A stretch of DNA of 64,000 nt from Mycolicibacterium alvei. Lineage in GTDB: Bacteria; Actinomycetota; Actinomycetes; Mycobacteriales; Mycobacteriaceae. Position numbers and translations under genes: made by a program. Of the stretch, positions 1 to 8,653 are shown piece after piece. Numbering within the stretch: position 1 is the first letter of the stretch; each line of letters starts with the position of its first letter. A model generated the notes under the pieces. That model saw only the letters and a program-made list of their open reading frames with translations, was not told where the DNA came from and did not search any database. The DNA lies in contig NZ_AP022565.1 in the NCBI RefSeq assembly GCF_010727325.1, positions 5,642,001 to 5,706,000 of the forward strand, read 5' to 3'.

Positions 1-607
1 CGTTCTCATAGATCATCTGGGCGCCGACGTCGGGGTCGAGCAGCCACGGCAGCTGACACGGGATGATCCGGTCGGGATAGGATCCGGCCCACGCTTCCAG
101 GTGCCAGTCGTTCCAGGCCCGTACCGCGGCCATCGCCAGGTCCCGGTCCTTGGTCACCTTCTGCAGTCGCTGGCCGGCGAACCCGGGCAGGAACGACGGG
201 AAGTTGAGTGACGCGTACACGCCGTTGAGATCCATATCCTTGACGCGCTCATGAATGTCCCAGGCCCCGCGGCGCATCTCGTCGAACCGCGCCGGCTCGA
301 AACCGTATTCGGACACGGGGCGGCCGACCACGGCGTTGAAACCCACGTTGGGAAGTGACTGCCCGTCATACATCCACGTCTGGCCGCCGTTCTCGGTGTC
401 GACGACCTTCGGGGCGCGGTCGGCGAACTTACGAGGTACGCGGTCGGTGAAGGTGTCCGGCGGCTCGACGATGTGATCGTCGACCGAGATTACGGTGTAG
501 AGGCGTTCGGCTCGCTGCGGATCGGGCAGAAACGTCACCGTGCGTTCGGCCCCCTGCTGTGCGGTGGTGAAGTCGAGATTGCCGGCGAGTTCGTCGATGG
601 ACTTCAT
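1..607 (-). CDS. Amidohydrolase family protein (TIM-barrel metal-dependent hydrolase), partial
   Basis: The gene runs off the left edge, so only the first 202 residues are visible. The N-terminus reads MKSIDELAGNLDF and then carries ISVDDHIVEPP, a D-x-H metal-ligand pattern typical of amidohydrolase-2 proteins (the decarboxylase/hydrolase clan that includes ACMS decarboxylase). Later segments such as YGFEPARFDEMR and YASLNFPSFLPGF are typical of mycobacterial members. The ATG is preceded by AGGAG at good spacing. It is the last visible gene of a minus-strand operon, 25 bp after the class II aldolase. Hydrolysis or non-oxidative decarboxylation of a cyclic or aromatic acid is the likely chemistry. 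The substrate cannot be told from sequence. Confidence 0.8.
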   Translation of the reverse strand, partial: MKSIDELAGNLDFTTAQQGAERTVTFLPDPQRAERLYTVISVDDHIVEPPDTFTDRVPRKFADRAPKVVDTENGGQTWMYDGQSLPNVGFNAVVGRPVSEYGFEPARFDEMRRGAWDIHERVKDMDLNGVYASLNFPSFLPGFAGQRLQKVTKDRDLAMAAVRAWNDWHLEAWAGSYPDRIIPCQLPWLLDPDVGAQMIYEN

Positions 608-632
608 GGGCTGAATCTCCTAGTGACAGGTC

Positions 633-1406
633 TTAGTTCAAGACTTCAGGGTCGGCTTTGATGGTCATGCGGGCCGCTCCGGCCCAGTACACATCGGCCG
701 CGCGCTCGATGAGTGAGGCCTTCATGCCGTACATGTCGGAGCGGTTCATCTCGGTCGGCTGCTGCCCGGTGAGCATCACCTGATAGGCCAGCTTGCAGAC
801 CCGATCGATCGAGGCGGCCCGGTACACGGCCTCGGCCACGGTGCCTCCCGTGGTGATGACTCCGTGGTTGGCCAGAATGGTGAGGTTGGCGTCGCCGATC
901 CGCTCGGCGAGCTCACGGGCCCGCGGTGCCGAATCGACCTCCCCGTCATAGGTTTCGACGAAGCGCATGTCGTCGAGGAACAGCGACCCGGTCTGGTGCA
1001 CCAGGTCGGGCAACTTTCCCAATGCCGCGATGAGGCTCACGTAGTAGGGATGGTTGTGGATGACGACGCGGGCGTCGTCACGCATGCGGTGCAGTTCGGT
1101 GTGGATGTGGATGGCCGGGGTGACGTCCCACCGGCCCCGCACGACGTGCGCATTCTCGTCGACCACGCAGATGTCGGATGCGGTGAGCTCCTGCCACCAC
1201 AGCCCCCATGGGTTGACCAGCATCTCGGTGCGGCCCTCGGGCTGCCAGGTGATGTGGCCGGCCATGTTCTCGGCGAAGCCGATGGACGCCAGGTGCCGGA
1301 ACGCCACGGCCAGCGCCTGTTCCTCGGTCAGGTCGACGCCGATCGGTGGGGTAACCGACGGCGACCACACTTTCAGCCCGCCCTGGCGCACCTCACCGAC
1401 GCTCAT
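633..1406 (-). CDS. Class II aldolase/adducin family protein
   Basis: This 257-residue protein has the class II aldolase fold. Visible zinc-ligand motifs are the HxH of VIHNHPYYVS near the middle and the third histidine in ANHGVITTGG, followed by an EAVYRAASIDRVCK helix. Members cleave or decarboxylate small hydroxy- or oxo-acids. The start MSVGEVRQGG was chosen because GGGAG lies just upstream and because it overlaps the end of the acyl-CoA ligase by 14 bp, which indicates translational coupling. A longer upstream extension in the same frame lies inside the ligase gene and is not credible. With its neighbours it probably belongs to a small-molecule catabolic pathway. The substrate is unknown. 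Confidence 0.85.
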   Translation of the reverse strand: MSVGEVRQGGLKVWSPSVTPPIGVDLTEEQALAVAFRHLASIGFAENMAGHITWQPEGRTEMLVNPWGLWWQELTASDICVVDENAHVVRGRWDVTPAIHIHTELHRMRDDARVVIHNHPYYVSLIAALGKLPDLVHQTGSLFLDDMRFVETYDGEVDSAPRARELAERIGDANLTILANHGVITTGGTVAEAVYRAASIDRVCKLAYQVMLTGQQPTEMNRSDMYGMKASLIERAADVYWAGAARMTIKADPEVLN

Positions 1407-3000
1407 AGCTGTCTCCCAATCGAATCCGGATATCCTCGCGGAGTTGGCCTTTGGCGATCTTCCCGCCTGACGATCTGGGCAGCTCATCGAGCACGATGAT
1501 CTTCTCGGGAAGGAGCTCTTTCGACATTCCCTGGGCCAGGAGGTGTTCGACGAGCCCCGGCAGGTCGATGGCTTCATCGTTTTCGGGCGCTACCGGTGCT
1601 ACCGGCTCTATGTAGACGCAGACCTTCTCCCCGAAGACCGGATCGGGCATGGCCACCGCGGCTGCAACGGCGACGGCGGGATGTGTTGTCACCGCATCCT
1701 CGACCTCGCCCGCACTGATGTTCTTGCCGCCGCGCACGATGAAGTCCGAGGTGCGACCGGTGACCGACAGGTAGCCCTCGGCGTCGACCTCGCAGACGTC
1801 GCCCATCCGCATCCAACCGTCGGGCGTGTACAGCTTGTCGTGGTCTACGCCGCCGAGATAACCCAGGCTGGTGGCCGGTCCGCGGCAGGCCGGTTGGCCA
1901 CGACCCGTCGAGGTCACGTCGTCATCGCCGTCGAACAGGCGGACCGTCATCTCAGGTACCAGGCGTCCGGCGGTACGCAACCTGCGCTCCCGCGAATCGT
2001 GCAGTGTCGTTCCGCTGAGTAGGCCCGTTTCGTTGGAGCCGTAGAACTGCAGGATGGTGGCGCCGGTGAGCTCCTCGAAATCGGCGGCCCGCTGATACGG
2101 CAGCGCCTCACCTCCGGTGAACACCACGCGCAGCGAGCTCAGGTCGTGCTCACGCGACGCCCAGTCGGCCATGATCATCATCAATTGAGTACTGACACAG
2201 CACAACACGCTGACCCGGTGGCGGGCGATCGCCTCACACGCGGCCGCCGCGTCGAACTTTTCCAGCAGGACCGTGGTGACGCCGAGGTAGATCGGGGTGG
2301 TGTGGGCGGTCCAGATGCCGAACCCGAACGGAGCGGGGATGACCGGCAGGAAGACGTCCTCGGATGTCAGGGCACCGTTGGCTACCGCCTGCTGATGGAA
2401 GTAGTGCCATCGGTTCTGAGTGTGCACAACGCATTTGGGAAGGCCCGTGGTGCCCGAGGTGGAGTTGATCAGGAAGACGTCGTCGGCTCCGACGCCCGCG
2501 GCCGGTGGTCGCGGCGGGGTGTCGGTGTCGAGGGACAAACCGTCCAACACCAGTGCGCTGATCTCAGGAGTCAGTCCCGACGCCACCGATCGAGCCTCCA
2601 CCTGGCGCGCCGCATCACTGATCAGTAGGCGCGGTGCGGTGGTCTGCAGGATCTGGGTGGCCTCGCGGGTCCCGGCGCGGGCGCCGATCCCGACTACGAC
2701 GGCGCCGCACCGCTCGATCGCCACGAACAACACGTGGATGGCCGCGGTGTCGCCGTGCCATACCGCGATGCGGTCGCCGGGGGCGATGCCCAGGCCGGCC
2801 AGCTGGGCGGCGAGTAGCGATGCGGCGCAGTCGAACTCGCTCCAGGTGAATGTGGTGGCGGGGTAGTCGATATAGGCCGGCTTGTCGGGATGGGTGAGGG
2901 CGTGCTCGCGCACGGTCTGCGAGAGGGTGCGGTCGGACCACCATCCGGCCGCGCGGTAGTGGGCTGCGTCTGCAGCGGGGGCGACGTCGCCAGCCTTCAT
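1393..3000 (-). CDS. AMP-dependent acyl-CoA synthetase/ligase (benzoate-CoA-ligase-like)
   Basis: This 535-residue ANL-superfamily enzyme should activate a carboxylic acid to its CoA thioester via an acyl-adenylate. The phosphate-binding loop STSGTTGLPK is near residue 182, QFYGSNETG is the A5-type motif, DGWMRMGD and GRTSDFIVRGGKNIS form the hinge region, and the catalytic C-terminal lysine is in RSSGGKIAKGQL. TTG, GTG and ATG are stacked in frame at the start. The ATG at 3000 was chosen because a TATGAT -10 element lies six bases upstream, suggesting a leaderless transcript. It is first in the operon with the aldolase and amidohydrolase. An aromatic or cyclic acid substrate is an inference from the neighbours. 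Confidence 0.87.
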   Translation of the reverse strand: MKAGDVAPAADAAHYRAAGWWSDRTLSQTVREHALTHPDKPAYIDYPATTFTWSEFDCAASLLAAQLAGLGIAPGDRIAVWHGDTAAIHVLFVAIERCGAVVVGIGARAGTREATQILQTTAPRLLISDAARQVEARSVASGLTPEISALVLDGLSLDTDTPPRPPAAGVGADDVFLINSTSGTTGLPKCVVHTQNRWHYFHQQAVANGALTSEDVFLPVIPAPFGFGIWTAHTTPIYLGVTTVLLEKFDAAAACEAIARHRVSVLCCVSTQLMMIMADWASREHDLSSLRVVFTGGEALPYQRAADFEELTGATILQFYGSNETGLLSGTTLHDSRERRLRTAGRLVPEMTVRLFDGDDDVTSTGRGQPACRGPATSLGYLGGVDHDKLYTPDGWMRMGDVCEVDAEGYLSVTGRTSDFIVRGGKNISAGEVEDAVTTHPAVAVAAAVAMPDPVFGEKVCVYIEPVAPVAPENDEAIDLPGLVEHLLAQGMSKELLPEKIIVLDELPRSSGGKIAKGQLREDIRIRLGDSYERR

Positions 3001-3014
3001 CACCAAATCATATG
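3001..3014 (-). promoter_or_regulatory. Leaderless promoter and candidate operator of the acyl-CoA ligase operon
   Basis: On the minus strand a TATGAT hexamer (3007-3012) ends six bases before the ATG at 3000, the arrangement of a mycobacterial leaderless promoter. It overlaps CAAATCATATG (3004-3014 on the plus strand). That sequence matches 10 of 11 positions of the reverse complement of the perfect palindrome at 3897-3907. A regulator bound here would cover the -10 element, which suggests repression by the adjacent FadR-type protein. Binding is inferred. Confidence 0.45.
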
Positions 3015-3059
3015 AAAATAAGAATCTGTGTCAACGGTCACAGCATTGTCGCTGGGAGC

Positions 3060-3842
3060 TCACGGTCGCCGCGGGCCGGACTGGGTCCAGGTGCGCACCA
3101 TCGTCGGGTCGACGACGCCCTCGACGCCGGGGTACTGCTGGGCGTTGACCAGATGCGCCGCGGCAAGATCGCGGGCCCGCTGCGCGTCGCCCACGTCGAT
3201 TGCGTCGATCACCTGCCGGTGATCTTCCAGGACTGCTCGACGTTCTTCGACGGGCACCGTCGAGTGATCCGTAACCTGGGCCGACCAGTTTTGCTCGTGA
3301 GCGGACCACAACGCCTCCAAGGCGCCCGCCAGGATGATCATGGTCTCGTTCCCACAGTGGCGCACCAGCGCTTCGTGGTACCGCCGGCTCGCCGAGGTCG
3401 CCTGCAGCAGATCCGATACCGATCGGACCGATTCTTCATGTAGTTCACGGAGAATGGGGACGACGGTACGTTTGCGGTCCGGGCGCTGGGCGCAGAGTGC
3501 GGCGCATGCCGGTTCGACCTGCAGCAGTGCCGTACCCACGTCGGCGAGTCCGACCTGACCGGCGCCCAGTACCAGCCCCATTGTGTAGGCGAGGTTTGCG
3601 GCGTCGGGTCGGTGGACCACCGCACCGCCGAGCTTTCCGCGCCGCACCGTCAACAGGCCCTCGGCTTCGAGGATGCGCATCGCCTCGCGCAGAGACGGCT
3701 TGCTGATCGGGTATTCGACGAGAAGTTCGTCCTCCTTGGGGAGGATGCTGCCGTCGGGCAATTCTCCGGTGAGGATTCGGCGCCGCAACTGGTCGGCGAC
3801 CTGCTCGGCAAGTCGCTGGAATCGGACGTTTGGCTGCGCCAC
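3060..3842 (-). CDS. FadR-type GntR-family transcriptional regulator
   Basis: This 260-residue protein has an N-terminal winged helix (LRRRILTGELPDGSILPKED, then SKPSLREAMRILEAEGLL) and a C-terminal FCD ligand-binding domain, where RRYHEALVRHCGN supplies part of the typical metal/ligand pocket. The start was set at the GTG giving VAQPNVRFQRLAEQV, because upstream in-frame codons run into the divergent promoter region and past the neighbouring gene start. It sits between the ligase operon and the divergently transcribed metallo-hydrolase, and similar palindromes flank it. It probably controls both transcripts in response to a pathway acid or CoA ester. The ligand is unknown. Confidence 0.85.
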   Translation of the reverse strand: MAQPNVRFQRLAEQVADQLRRRILTGELPDGSILPKEDELLVEYPISKPSLREAMRILEAEGLLTVRRGKLGGAVVHRPDAANLAYTMGLVLGAGQVGLADVGTALLQVEPACAALCAQRPDRKRTVVPILRELHEESVRSVSDLLQATSASRRYHEALVRHCGNETMIILAGALEALWSAHEQNWSAQVTDHSTVPVEERRAVLEDHRQVIDAIDVGDAQRARDLAAAHLVNAQQYPGVEGVVDPTMVRTWTQSGPRRP

Positions 3843-3896
3843 GCGTCGAGTGTGCCAGATGACCGGCCGTCCGGAGGTCACGTGGGTGCTTGTATC

Positions 3897-3907
3897 CAAA
3901 TGATTTG
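3897..3907. promoter_or_regulatory. Candidate FadR-type operator palindrome
   Basis: CAAATGATTTG is a perfect 5-1-5 palindrome in the 81-bp divergent region between the GntR gene and the metallo-hydrolase gene. It lies 16 bp before the latter's start codon. A near copy occurs at the ligase promoter (3004-3014). The pairing of site and regulator is inferred from position and shared sequence. Confidence 0.5.
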
Positions 3908-3923
3908 TCTCATAAGGTGAGCC

Positions 3924-4757
3924 ATGCAGAAGTGGGCCATCGGCGCATTGACGATCCATGCCGTCCTGGAGACGGTGGTGCCGACCCGGCCGGACCGGAT
4001 ATTTCGCGGTCTGCCGCCCGAACTCCCGAGCTGGTTGCACCCGGATTACGTCGACGACTCCGGCAATCTCCTGGTGGCGATCCAGTCCTTCTTCGTCGAA
4101 TCCGGTGACGAGCTCGTCGTGGTCGACTGCTGTTTCGGCGAAGGCCACGATCTGCCGTATCAGATTCCGATGGACCCCGACCAGTACCGGCAGTCGCTGG
4201 CCACGGCCGGATTCACCCCCGACGATGTCACCACCGTCGTCTGCACCCACCTGCACCTCGACCATGCCGGGCGCAACACGACCTTGCGCGACGGCGTTTG
4301 GCTGCCCACCTATCCCAATGCGACATATCTACTCACCGCCGACGAATACTCCTCCTGGCGGCAGTCCTCGGCACCCAACCGCGCCGCCGATGAGACCGTC
4401 GAACCGCTTGTCTCACATGATGTCCTGCGGTTGGTCGAGGTGGACCACACGATCACCGACGAGATCGGGCTGCTGTCGACCCCCGGTCACACGCCGGGGC
4501 ATGTCGCGCTGCGGATCGAATCCGGTGGCGAGGTGGCGGTGATCAGCGGCGACGTGATCCATCATCCGATCCAGATCACGCATCCGGATGTGCAGGCGCT
4601 TCCCGACGAAGACGCGACCGGGGCCGCCGCGACCCGTGACGCACTGCTGCAACGCGTCGTCGACGAGCAGGCCATCTTGTTCGGCACCCACTTCGCGGCA
4701 CCGACCGCGGGCAAGATCGTCGCCGATGACGACCGGCTGATGTGGGTGCCGATGTAG
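3924..4757 (+). CDS. Metallo-beta-lactamase fold hydrolase
   Basis: This 277-residue protein has the zinc-hydrolase signature HxHxDH in CTHLHLDHAGRN (about residues 107-118). It is followed by LSTPGHTPGHVAL, the metal-bridging SGDVIHHP, and a final GTHF histidine. The family hydrolyses lactones, thioesters and related bonds. The N-terminal region (AVLETVVPTRPDRIFRGLP) resembles AHL-lactonase-like members. The start ATG has AAGG six bases upstream. It is divergent from the GntR gene and shares its operator. It could open a lactone or cleave a CoA thioester produced by the ligase pathway. That role is inferred. Confidence 0.87.
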   Translation: MQKWAIGALTIHAVLETVVPTRPDRIFRGLPPELPSWLHPDYVDDSGNLLVAIQSFFVESGDELVVVDCCFGEGHDLPYQIPMDPDQYRQSLATAGFTPDDVTTVVCTHLHLDHAGRNTTLRDGVWLPTYPNATYLLTADEYSSWRQSSAPNRAADETVEPLVSHDVLRLVEVDHTITDEIGLLSTPGHTPGHVALRIESGGEVAVISGDVIHHPIQITHPDVQALPDEDATGAAATRDALLQRVVDEQAILFGTHFAAPTAGKIVADDDRLMWVPM

Positions 4758-4766
4758 CGGTGGGTC

Positions 4767-5255
4767 CTAGTTCGCCGTGTGGACGATGAGGATGTCGATA
4801 TCCACTCGACGGGCGATGGTGGCAGGCACCGAGCCCAACAGGCGCCCGGCGACCGAGTCCAACCCGATGTCACCGACGACGATCAGATCCGCCTTGCGGT
4901 CGGTGGCCAGCTTCACGAGCGCATCGACCGGTGCACCCTCGATCGCCTTCTCGTCGATGTCCTCGGCTCCGGCGGCTTTCGCCCGATCGCGTGCGACCTG
5001 AAGGATCTCGTAGACGGGGGCCGCCCCGTGCATCTTGTAGCCCTCGCTCTTGAGGCTGTCGGCGGCTCGGGGGTCGACCACATGGTCGGGCGACGGTGGT
5101 CGCGACCAACCGCCCTTTTCGGCCACGGGTTGATGGGCGCTCGCGATGATCAGCTTCGCGTGCTCGTTCGCGGCGAACATGGCGGCGCGGTCGACGGCTC
5201 GCAGCGAGGAATCGGAACCGTCGGTCCCGACGACGATCGTCCGATAGTTGCTCAT
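4767..5255 (-). CDS. Universal stress protein family protein
   Basis: This 162-residue single-domain UspA protein begins with TIVVGTDGSDSSLRAVDRA. It ends with the nucleotide-binding pattern G-x2-G-x9-G-S, visible in VVGDIGLDSVAGRLLGSVP, so it is predicted to bind ATP. Such proteins are cytosolic and often induced by hypoxia or stasis in mycobacteria. GGAG lies just before the ATG. The gene is convergent with the metallo-hydrolase, with a 9-bp gap. A weak DosR-like site lies 31-50 bp upstream (separate entry). Confidence 0.92.
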   Translation of the reverse strand: MSNYRTIVVGTDGSDSSLRAVDRAAMFAANEHAKLIIASAHQPVAEKGGWSRPPSPDHVVDPRAADSLKSEGYKMHGAAPVYEILQVARDRAKAAGAEDIDEKAIEGAPVDALVKLATDRKADLIVVGDIGLDSVAGRLLGSVPATIARRVDIDILIVHTAN

Positions 5256-5285
5256 GTCGTCTCCGAACTGTCGGCTACCAGGACA

Positions 5286-5305
5286 AACAGGACCTTAGTG
5301 CTTTT
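5286..5305. promoter_or_regulatory. Weak DosR-box-like sequence upstream of the usp gene
   Basis: The centre GGACCTTAGTGC resembles the core of the DosR box (GGGACTWWAGTCCC), with 10 of 14 core positions matching by eye but poor outer flanks. Several mycobacterial usp genes belong to the DosR regulon, so the location is sensible. The match is only moderate. Confidence 0.25.
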
Positions 5306-5362
5306 TGGGTCTGGCCCGGCCTGGAAACGTCAATCATCAACCGAGGTCCCACAACACGAAAG

Positions 5363-5435
5363 CGCCCCCGGCAGGGATCGAACCTGCGACCAGCCGCTTA
5401 GAAGGCGGCTGCTCTATCCACTGAGCTACGGAGGC
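5363..5435 (-). tRNA. tRNA-Arg (anticodon TCT)
   Basis: Read on the minus strand, the 73-nt gene starts GCCTCCGTAGCTCAG. It has the anticodon loop CTTCTAA with TCT (reads AGA), and a T arm with GGTTCGATCC. The acceptor stem closes with CGGGGGC, leaving one G-T pair, and the discriminator is G. CCA is not encoded, which is normal for mycobacteria. Confidence 0.96.
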
Positions 5436-5570
5436 CAACGCCCGCAGATTCTATCGTGCCTGTGCCCAACACCACGCATACCGTGTCACCGGCAAAGCGG
5501 ACCCACGGGGCCGGAGGCGGACTAGCGTGGACGCTGCACTGGTGGCCGGGGAGGGGAGAGGGACCACGTT

Positions 5571-7040
5571 ATGAGCGACGTGCCGGAGTTGGACGCGGCC
5601 GGACTGCCCCAAGAGCTGAGCGCAGTCGATCAGCTGCTGCATCGGGGAGAAGCAAACCCGCGCACCCGTTCTGGGATCCTGGGCGTGGAGATTCTCGACA
5701 CCACACCGGATTGGGAGCGTTTCCGGGCCCGTCTGGACTACGCGTCGCGCAAGGTGCTGCGGTTGCGTCAGAAGGTGGTGATGCCGACCCTGCCCACGGC
5801 CGCCCCGCGCTGGGTCATCGATCCTGACTTCAACCTCGACTACCACGTGCGGCGGGTTCGGGTGCCTGCGCCGGGGACGGTGCGCGACGTGTTCGATCTG
5901 GCCGAGGTGGCTCTGCAGTCGCCGATGGACATCACCCGGCCGCTGTGGAATGCCACCCTGGTCGAAGGGCTGGCCGATGGGCGCGCGGCGACCATCCTGC
6001 ACCTGAGCCACGCGGTGTCCGACGGTGTCGGCATGGTCGAGATGTTCGCCAACATCTATGACCTCGAACGCGATCCCGAACCGACTGCCTTGGCGCCACT
6101 GCCCATTCCGCAGGACCTCTCGCCCAACGACCTGATGCGGGAGGGCATCAGCCGGCTCCCCGGATCGATTGCCGGGGGTGTGCTCGGCGCGCTCGGGCAA
6201 GCGGCCCGGACGGTGACCAAGGTGGTGCGCGATCCGGTATCCGCGGTCAACGGTGTGGTCGGCTACGCGATGTCCGGTGCCCGGGTGATGGGGCCGGCCG
6301 CTCATCCGTCGCCGCTGTTGCGCCGCCGGAGCCTGTCGTCGCGCTCGGAGGCCATCGACATTCCGTTCTCCGACCTGCACCGGGCGGCGAAGGCCGCCGG
6401 CGGCTCGATCAACGACGCCTATCTGGCCGGGCTGTGCGGGGCACTGCGGCTCTACCACGAAGCCAAAGGCATCTCGATCGAGACGTTGCCGATGGCGGTG
6501 CCGGTCAACCTGCGGTCCGACGACGACCCGGCCGGCGGCAATCGCTTCGCCGGCGTCAACCTCGCCGCACCCGTGGGAATCGTGGACCCGGAAACCCGGA
6601 TCAAGGCCGTCCGGTCGCAGATGACGAGCAAGCGCGAGGAGCGTGCCATCGACGTGGTCGGCTCGATCGCTCCCGTGCTGAGCCTGCTGCCCGACGCCGT
6701 GCTGGAGTCCGTCGCCGGTTCGGTGGTGAACTCCGACGTGCAGGCCAGCAATGTCCCGGTCTGGCCCGGGGACACCTTCATCGCCGGGGCAAAGATCTTG
6801 CGCCACTATGGAATAGGCCCGCTGCCCGGGGTCGCGATGATGGTGGTGCTGATCTCGAGGGGCGGATACATCACCGTCACCGCCCGCTACGACCGGGCTG
6901 CCATCGCCGACGAGGAGCTGTTCGCCCGGTGCCTGCTGGCCGGATTCGACGAAGTGCTGGCGCTCGGCGGCGACGGCCGGGCAGAGCCGGCTTCGTTCAG
7001 CACCGACACCTCGGCGACCAACGGGAGTGCTGCACAATGA
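5571..7040 (+). CDS. WS/DGAT-family wax ester synthase/diacylglycerol acyltransferase (Rv2484c-like)
   Basis: This 489-residue protein belongs to the bacterial wax-ester synthase/DGAT family, which transfers acyl-CoA to diacylglycerol or alcohols for storage lipid. The catalytic region reads LHLSHAVSDG (about residues 143-152). The usual first histidine of HHxxxDG is replaced by serine, while the second His and the Asp-Gly are kept. PVNLR and NRFAGVNL match the conserved second block. It is the first gene of a tightly coupled operon, its stop overlapping the next start as ATGA. The order matches Rv2484c-Rv2483c-Rv2482c. Triacylglycerol synthesis is the family expectation. The altered motif may mean weak or different activity. 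Confidence 0.88.
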   Translation: MSDVPELDAAGLPQELSAVDQLLHRGEANPRTRSGILGVEILDTTPDWERFRARLDYASRKVLRLRQKVVMPTLPTAAPRWVIDPDFNLDYHVRRVRVPAPGTVRDVFDLAEVALQSPMDITRPLWNATLVEGLADGRAATILHLSHAVSDGVGMVEMFANIYDLERDPEPTALAPLPIPQDLSPNDLMREGISRLPGSIAGGVLGALGQAARTVTKVVRDPVSAVNGVVGYAMSGARVMGPAAHPSPLLRRRSLSSRSEAIDIPFSDLHRAAKAAGGSINDAYLAGLCGALRLYHEAKGISIETLPMAVPVNLRSDDDPAGGNRFAGVNLAAPVGIVDPETRIKAVRSQMTSKREERAIDVVGSIAPVLSLLPDAVLESVAGSVVNSDVQASNVPVWPGDTFIAGAKILRHYGIGPLPGVAMMVVLISRGGYITVTARYDRAAIADEELFARCLLAGFDEVLALGGDGRAEPASFSTDTSATNGSAAQ

Positions 7041-8653
7041 CTTCGAACGATTCAGTGCCCCCGACGCCCCGTGGAACCAGGCAGATGCGGCTGCCCGGCA
7101 CCCTGGCCGAGATCGAGGGTAGCCCGGAAGGCCCGGAGATCGGCGCGTTCTTCGACCTGGACGGAACCCTGGTGGCCGGATTCACCGGGGTGATCATGAC
7201 CAGAGACCGGTTGCGCCGCGGCCAGATGGGTGTCGGCGAGTTCATCGGGATGGTGCAGGCCGGGCTCAACCACCAGCTGGGGCGGTCGGAGTTCGAGGAT
7301 CTGATCGGCAAGGGCGCCCGGATGCTTCGGGGCAACTCGCTCAGCGATCTCGACGAGTTGGGTGAGAGGCTGTTCGTCCAGCACGTGCAGGGCCGCATGT
7401 ACCCGGAGATGCGTGCGATGGTCCGTGCCCACATGGCCCGAGGCCACACCGTGGTGCTGAGCTCCTCGGCGCTGACGGTGCAAGTGGAGCCGGTGGCACG
7501 CTTTCTCGGCATCGACAACGTGCTGTGCAACAAGTTCGAGACCGACGAGGACGGCCTGATCACCGGCGAAGTGATGAGCCCGGTGATCTGGGGTCCGGGC
7601 AAAGCCCGTGCGGTGCAGAACTTCTCGGCGGCCAACGGGGTGGACCTGGCCAAGAGCTACTTCTACGCCGACGGCGACGAGGACGTCGCGCTGATGTACC
7701 TGGTGGGCAATCCGCGGCCGACGAATCCGGCCGGCAAGTTGGCCGCCGTTGCCGCCAAGCGCGGCTGGCCGGTGCTGAAGTTCAGCAGCCGCAGCGGCAG
7801 CAGTCCCGTCTCGCACCTGCGCACGCTGGCCAGCCTGGCGACCATCCCGACGGTGGCGGCCGGCGCGATCGGACTCGGGTTGTTGACCCGCAACAAGCGC
7901 ACCGGGGTCAACTTCTTCACCTCGAACTGGAGCAAGCTGCTGATGCTCACCACGGGCATCGAGCTCAACATCCTCGGCGAGGAGAACCTGACCGCGCAAC
8001 GCCCCGCGGTGTTCATCTTCAATCACCGCAACCAGGCCGACCCGATGATCGCCGGCCGGTTGGTCGGGGTGGACTTCACCGGGGTCGGGAAGAAAGAACT
8101 GGAACGCAACCCGTTGATGGGTCCGCTCGGGAAGGTGATGGATGCGGCGTTCATCGACCGCGACGACCCGGAGAAGGCCGTCGAAGGCCTGCACAAGGTG
8201 GAAGAGCTTGCTCGCAAAGGCTTGTCGATCTTGATCGCCCCCGAGGGCACCCGCCTGGACACCACCGAGGTCGGCCCGTTCAAGAAGGGCCCCTTCCGCA
8301 TCGCCATGGCCGCAGGCATTCCGATCGTGCCCATCGTGATCCGCAACGCCGAGGTGATCGCGGCTCGCGATTCCAGCACGTTCAACCCGGGCAAAGTAGA
8401 CGTCGCGGTCTATCCGCCGATACCGGTGGACGACTGGACCGTCGACAACCTCACCGACCGCATCGCCGAGGTCCGCCAGATGTACCTCGACACCCTCAGA
8501 TCCTGGCCGCAGGACGAGTTGCCCACGTTCGACATCTACGCCCGCCCGCCCGCTGAAAAGACCGCTCCGCGCCCGGCAGCGAAGAAGGCGCAGGCCAAGA
8601 AGGCGCCGGCGAAAAAGGCTGCCCCCAAGTCGACCCCGAAGGGCCGACCGTGA
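7037..8653 (+). CDS. plsC: HAD phosphatase/PlsC acyltransferase fusion protein (Rv2483c-like)
   Basis: This 538-residue protein has two domains. The N-terminal HAD hydrolase (about 35-245) shows [22 protein letters not shown] and [10 protein letters not shown], a phosphoserine-phosphatase-like set. The C-terminal PlsC/LPLAT domain (about 300-500) has NHRNQAD (H330 to D335) and APEGTRLD. A Lys/Ala/Pro-rich tail ends the protein. The fusion could combine lysophosphatidate acylation with a phosphatase step. In the M. tuberculosis family it is annotated as a bifunctional PlsC. The ATG overlaps the previous stop by 4 bp, and its own stop overlaps plsB2 as GTGA, so the three proteins are probably made together at the membrane. 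Confidence 0.9.
   Translation: MTSNDSVPPTPRGTRQMRLPGTLAEIEGSPEGPEIGAFFDLDGTLVAGFTGVIMTRDRLRRGQMGVGEFIGMVQAGLNHQLGRSEFEDLIGKGARMLRGNSLSDLDELGERLFVQHVQGRMYPEMRAMVRAHMARGHTVVLSSSALTVQVEPVARFLGIDNVLCNKFETDEDGLITGEVMSPVIWGPGKARAVQNFSAANGVDLAKSYFYADGDEDVALMYLVGNPRPTNPAGKLAAVAAKRGWPVLKFSSRSGSSPVSHLRTLASLATIPTVAAGAIGLGLLTRNKRTGVNFFTSNWSKLLMLTTGIELNILGEENLTAQRPAVFIFNHRNQADPMIAGRLVGVDFTGVGKKELERNPLMGPLGKVMDAAFIDRDDPEKAVEGLHKVEELARKGLSILIAPEGTRLDTTEVGPFKKGPFRIAMAAGIPIVPIVIRNAEVIAARDSSTFNPGKVDVAVYPPIPVDDWTVDNLTDRIAEVRQMYLDTLRSWPQDELPTFDIYARPPAEKTAPRPAAKKAQAKKAPAKKAAPKSTPKGRP

Noticed and set aside
6434..7036. N-terminal extension of the PlsC fusion protein into the WS/DGAT gene
   Set aside because: The sequence is Arg-rich and non-conserved; the ATG overlapping the WS/DGAT stop gives the normal family length.
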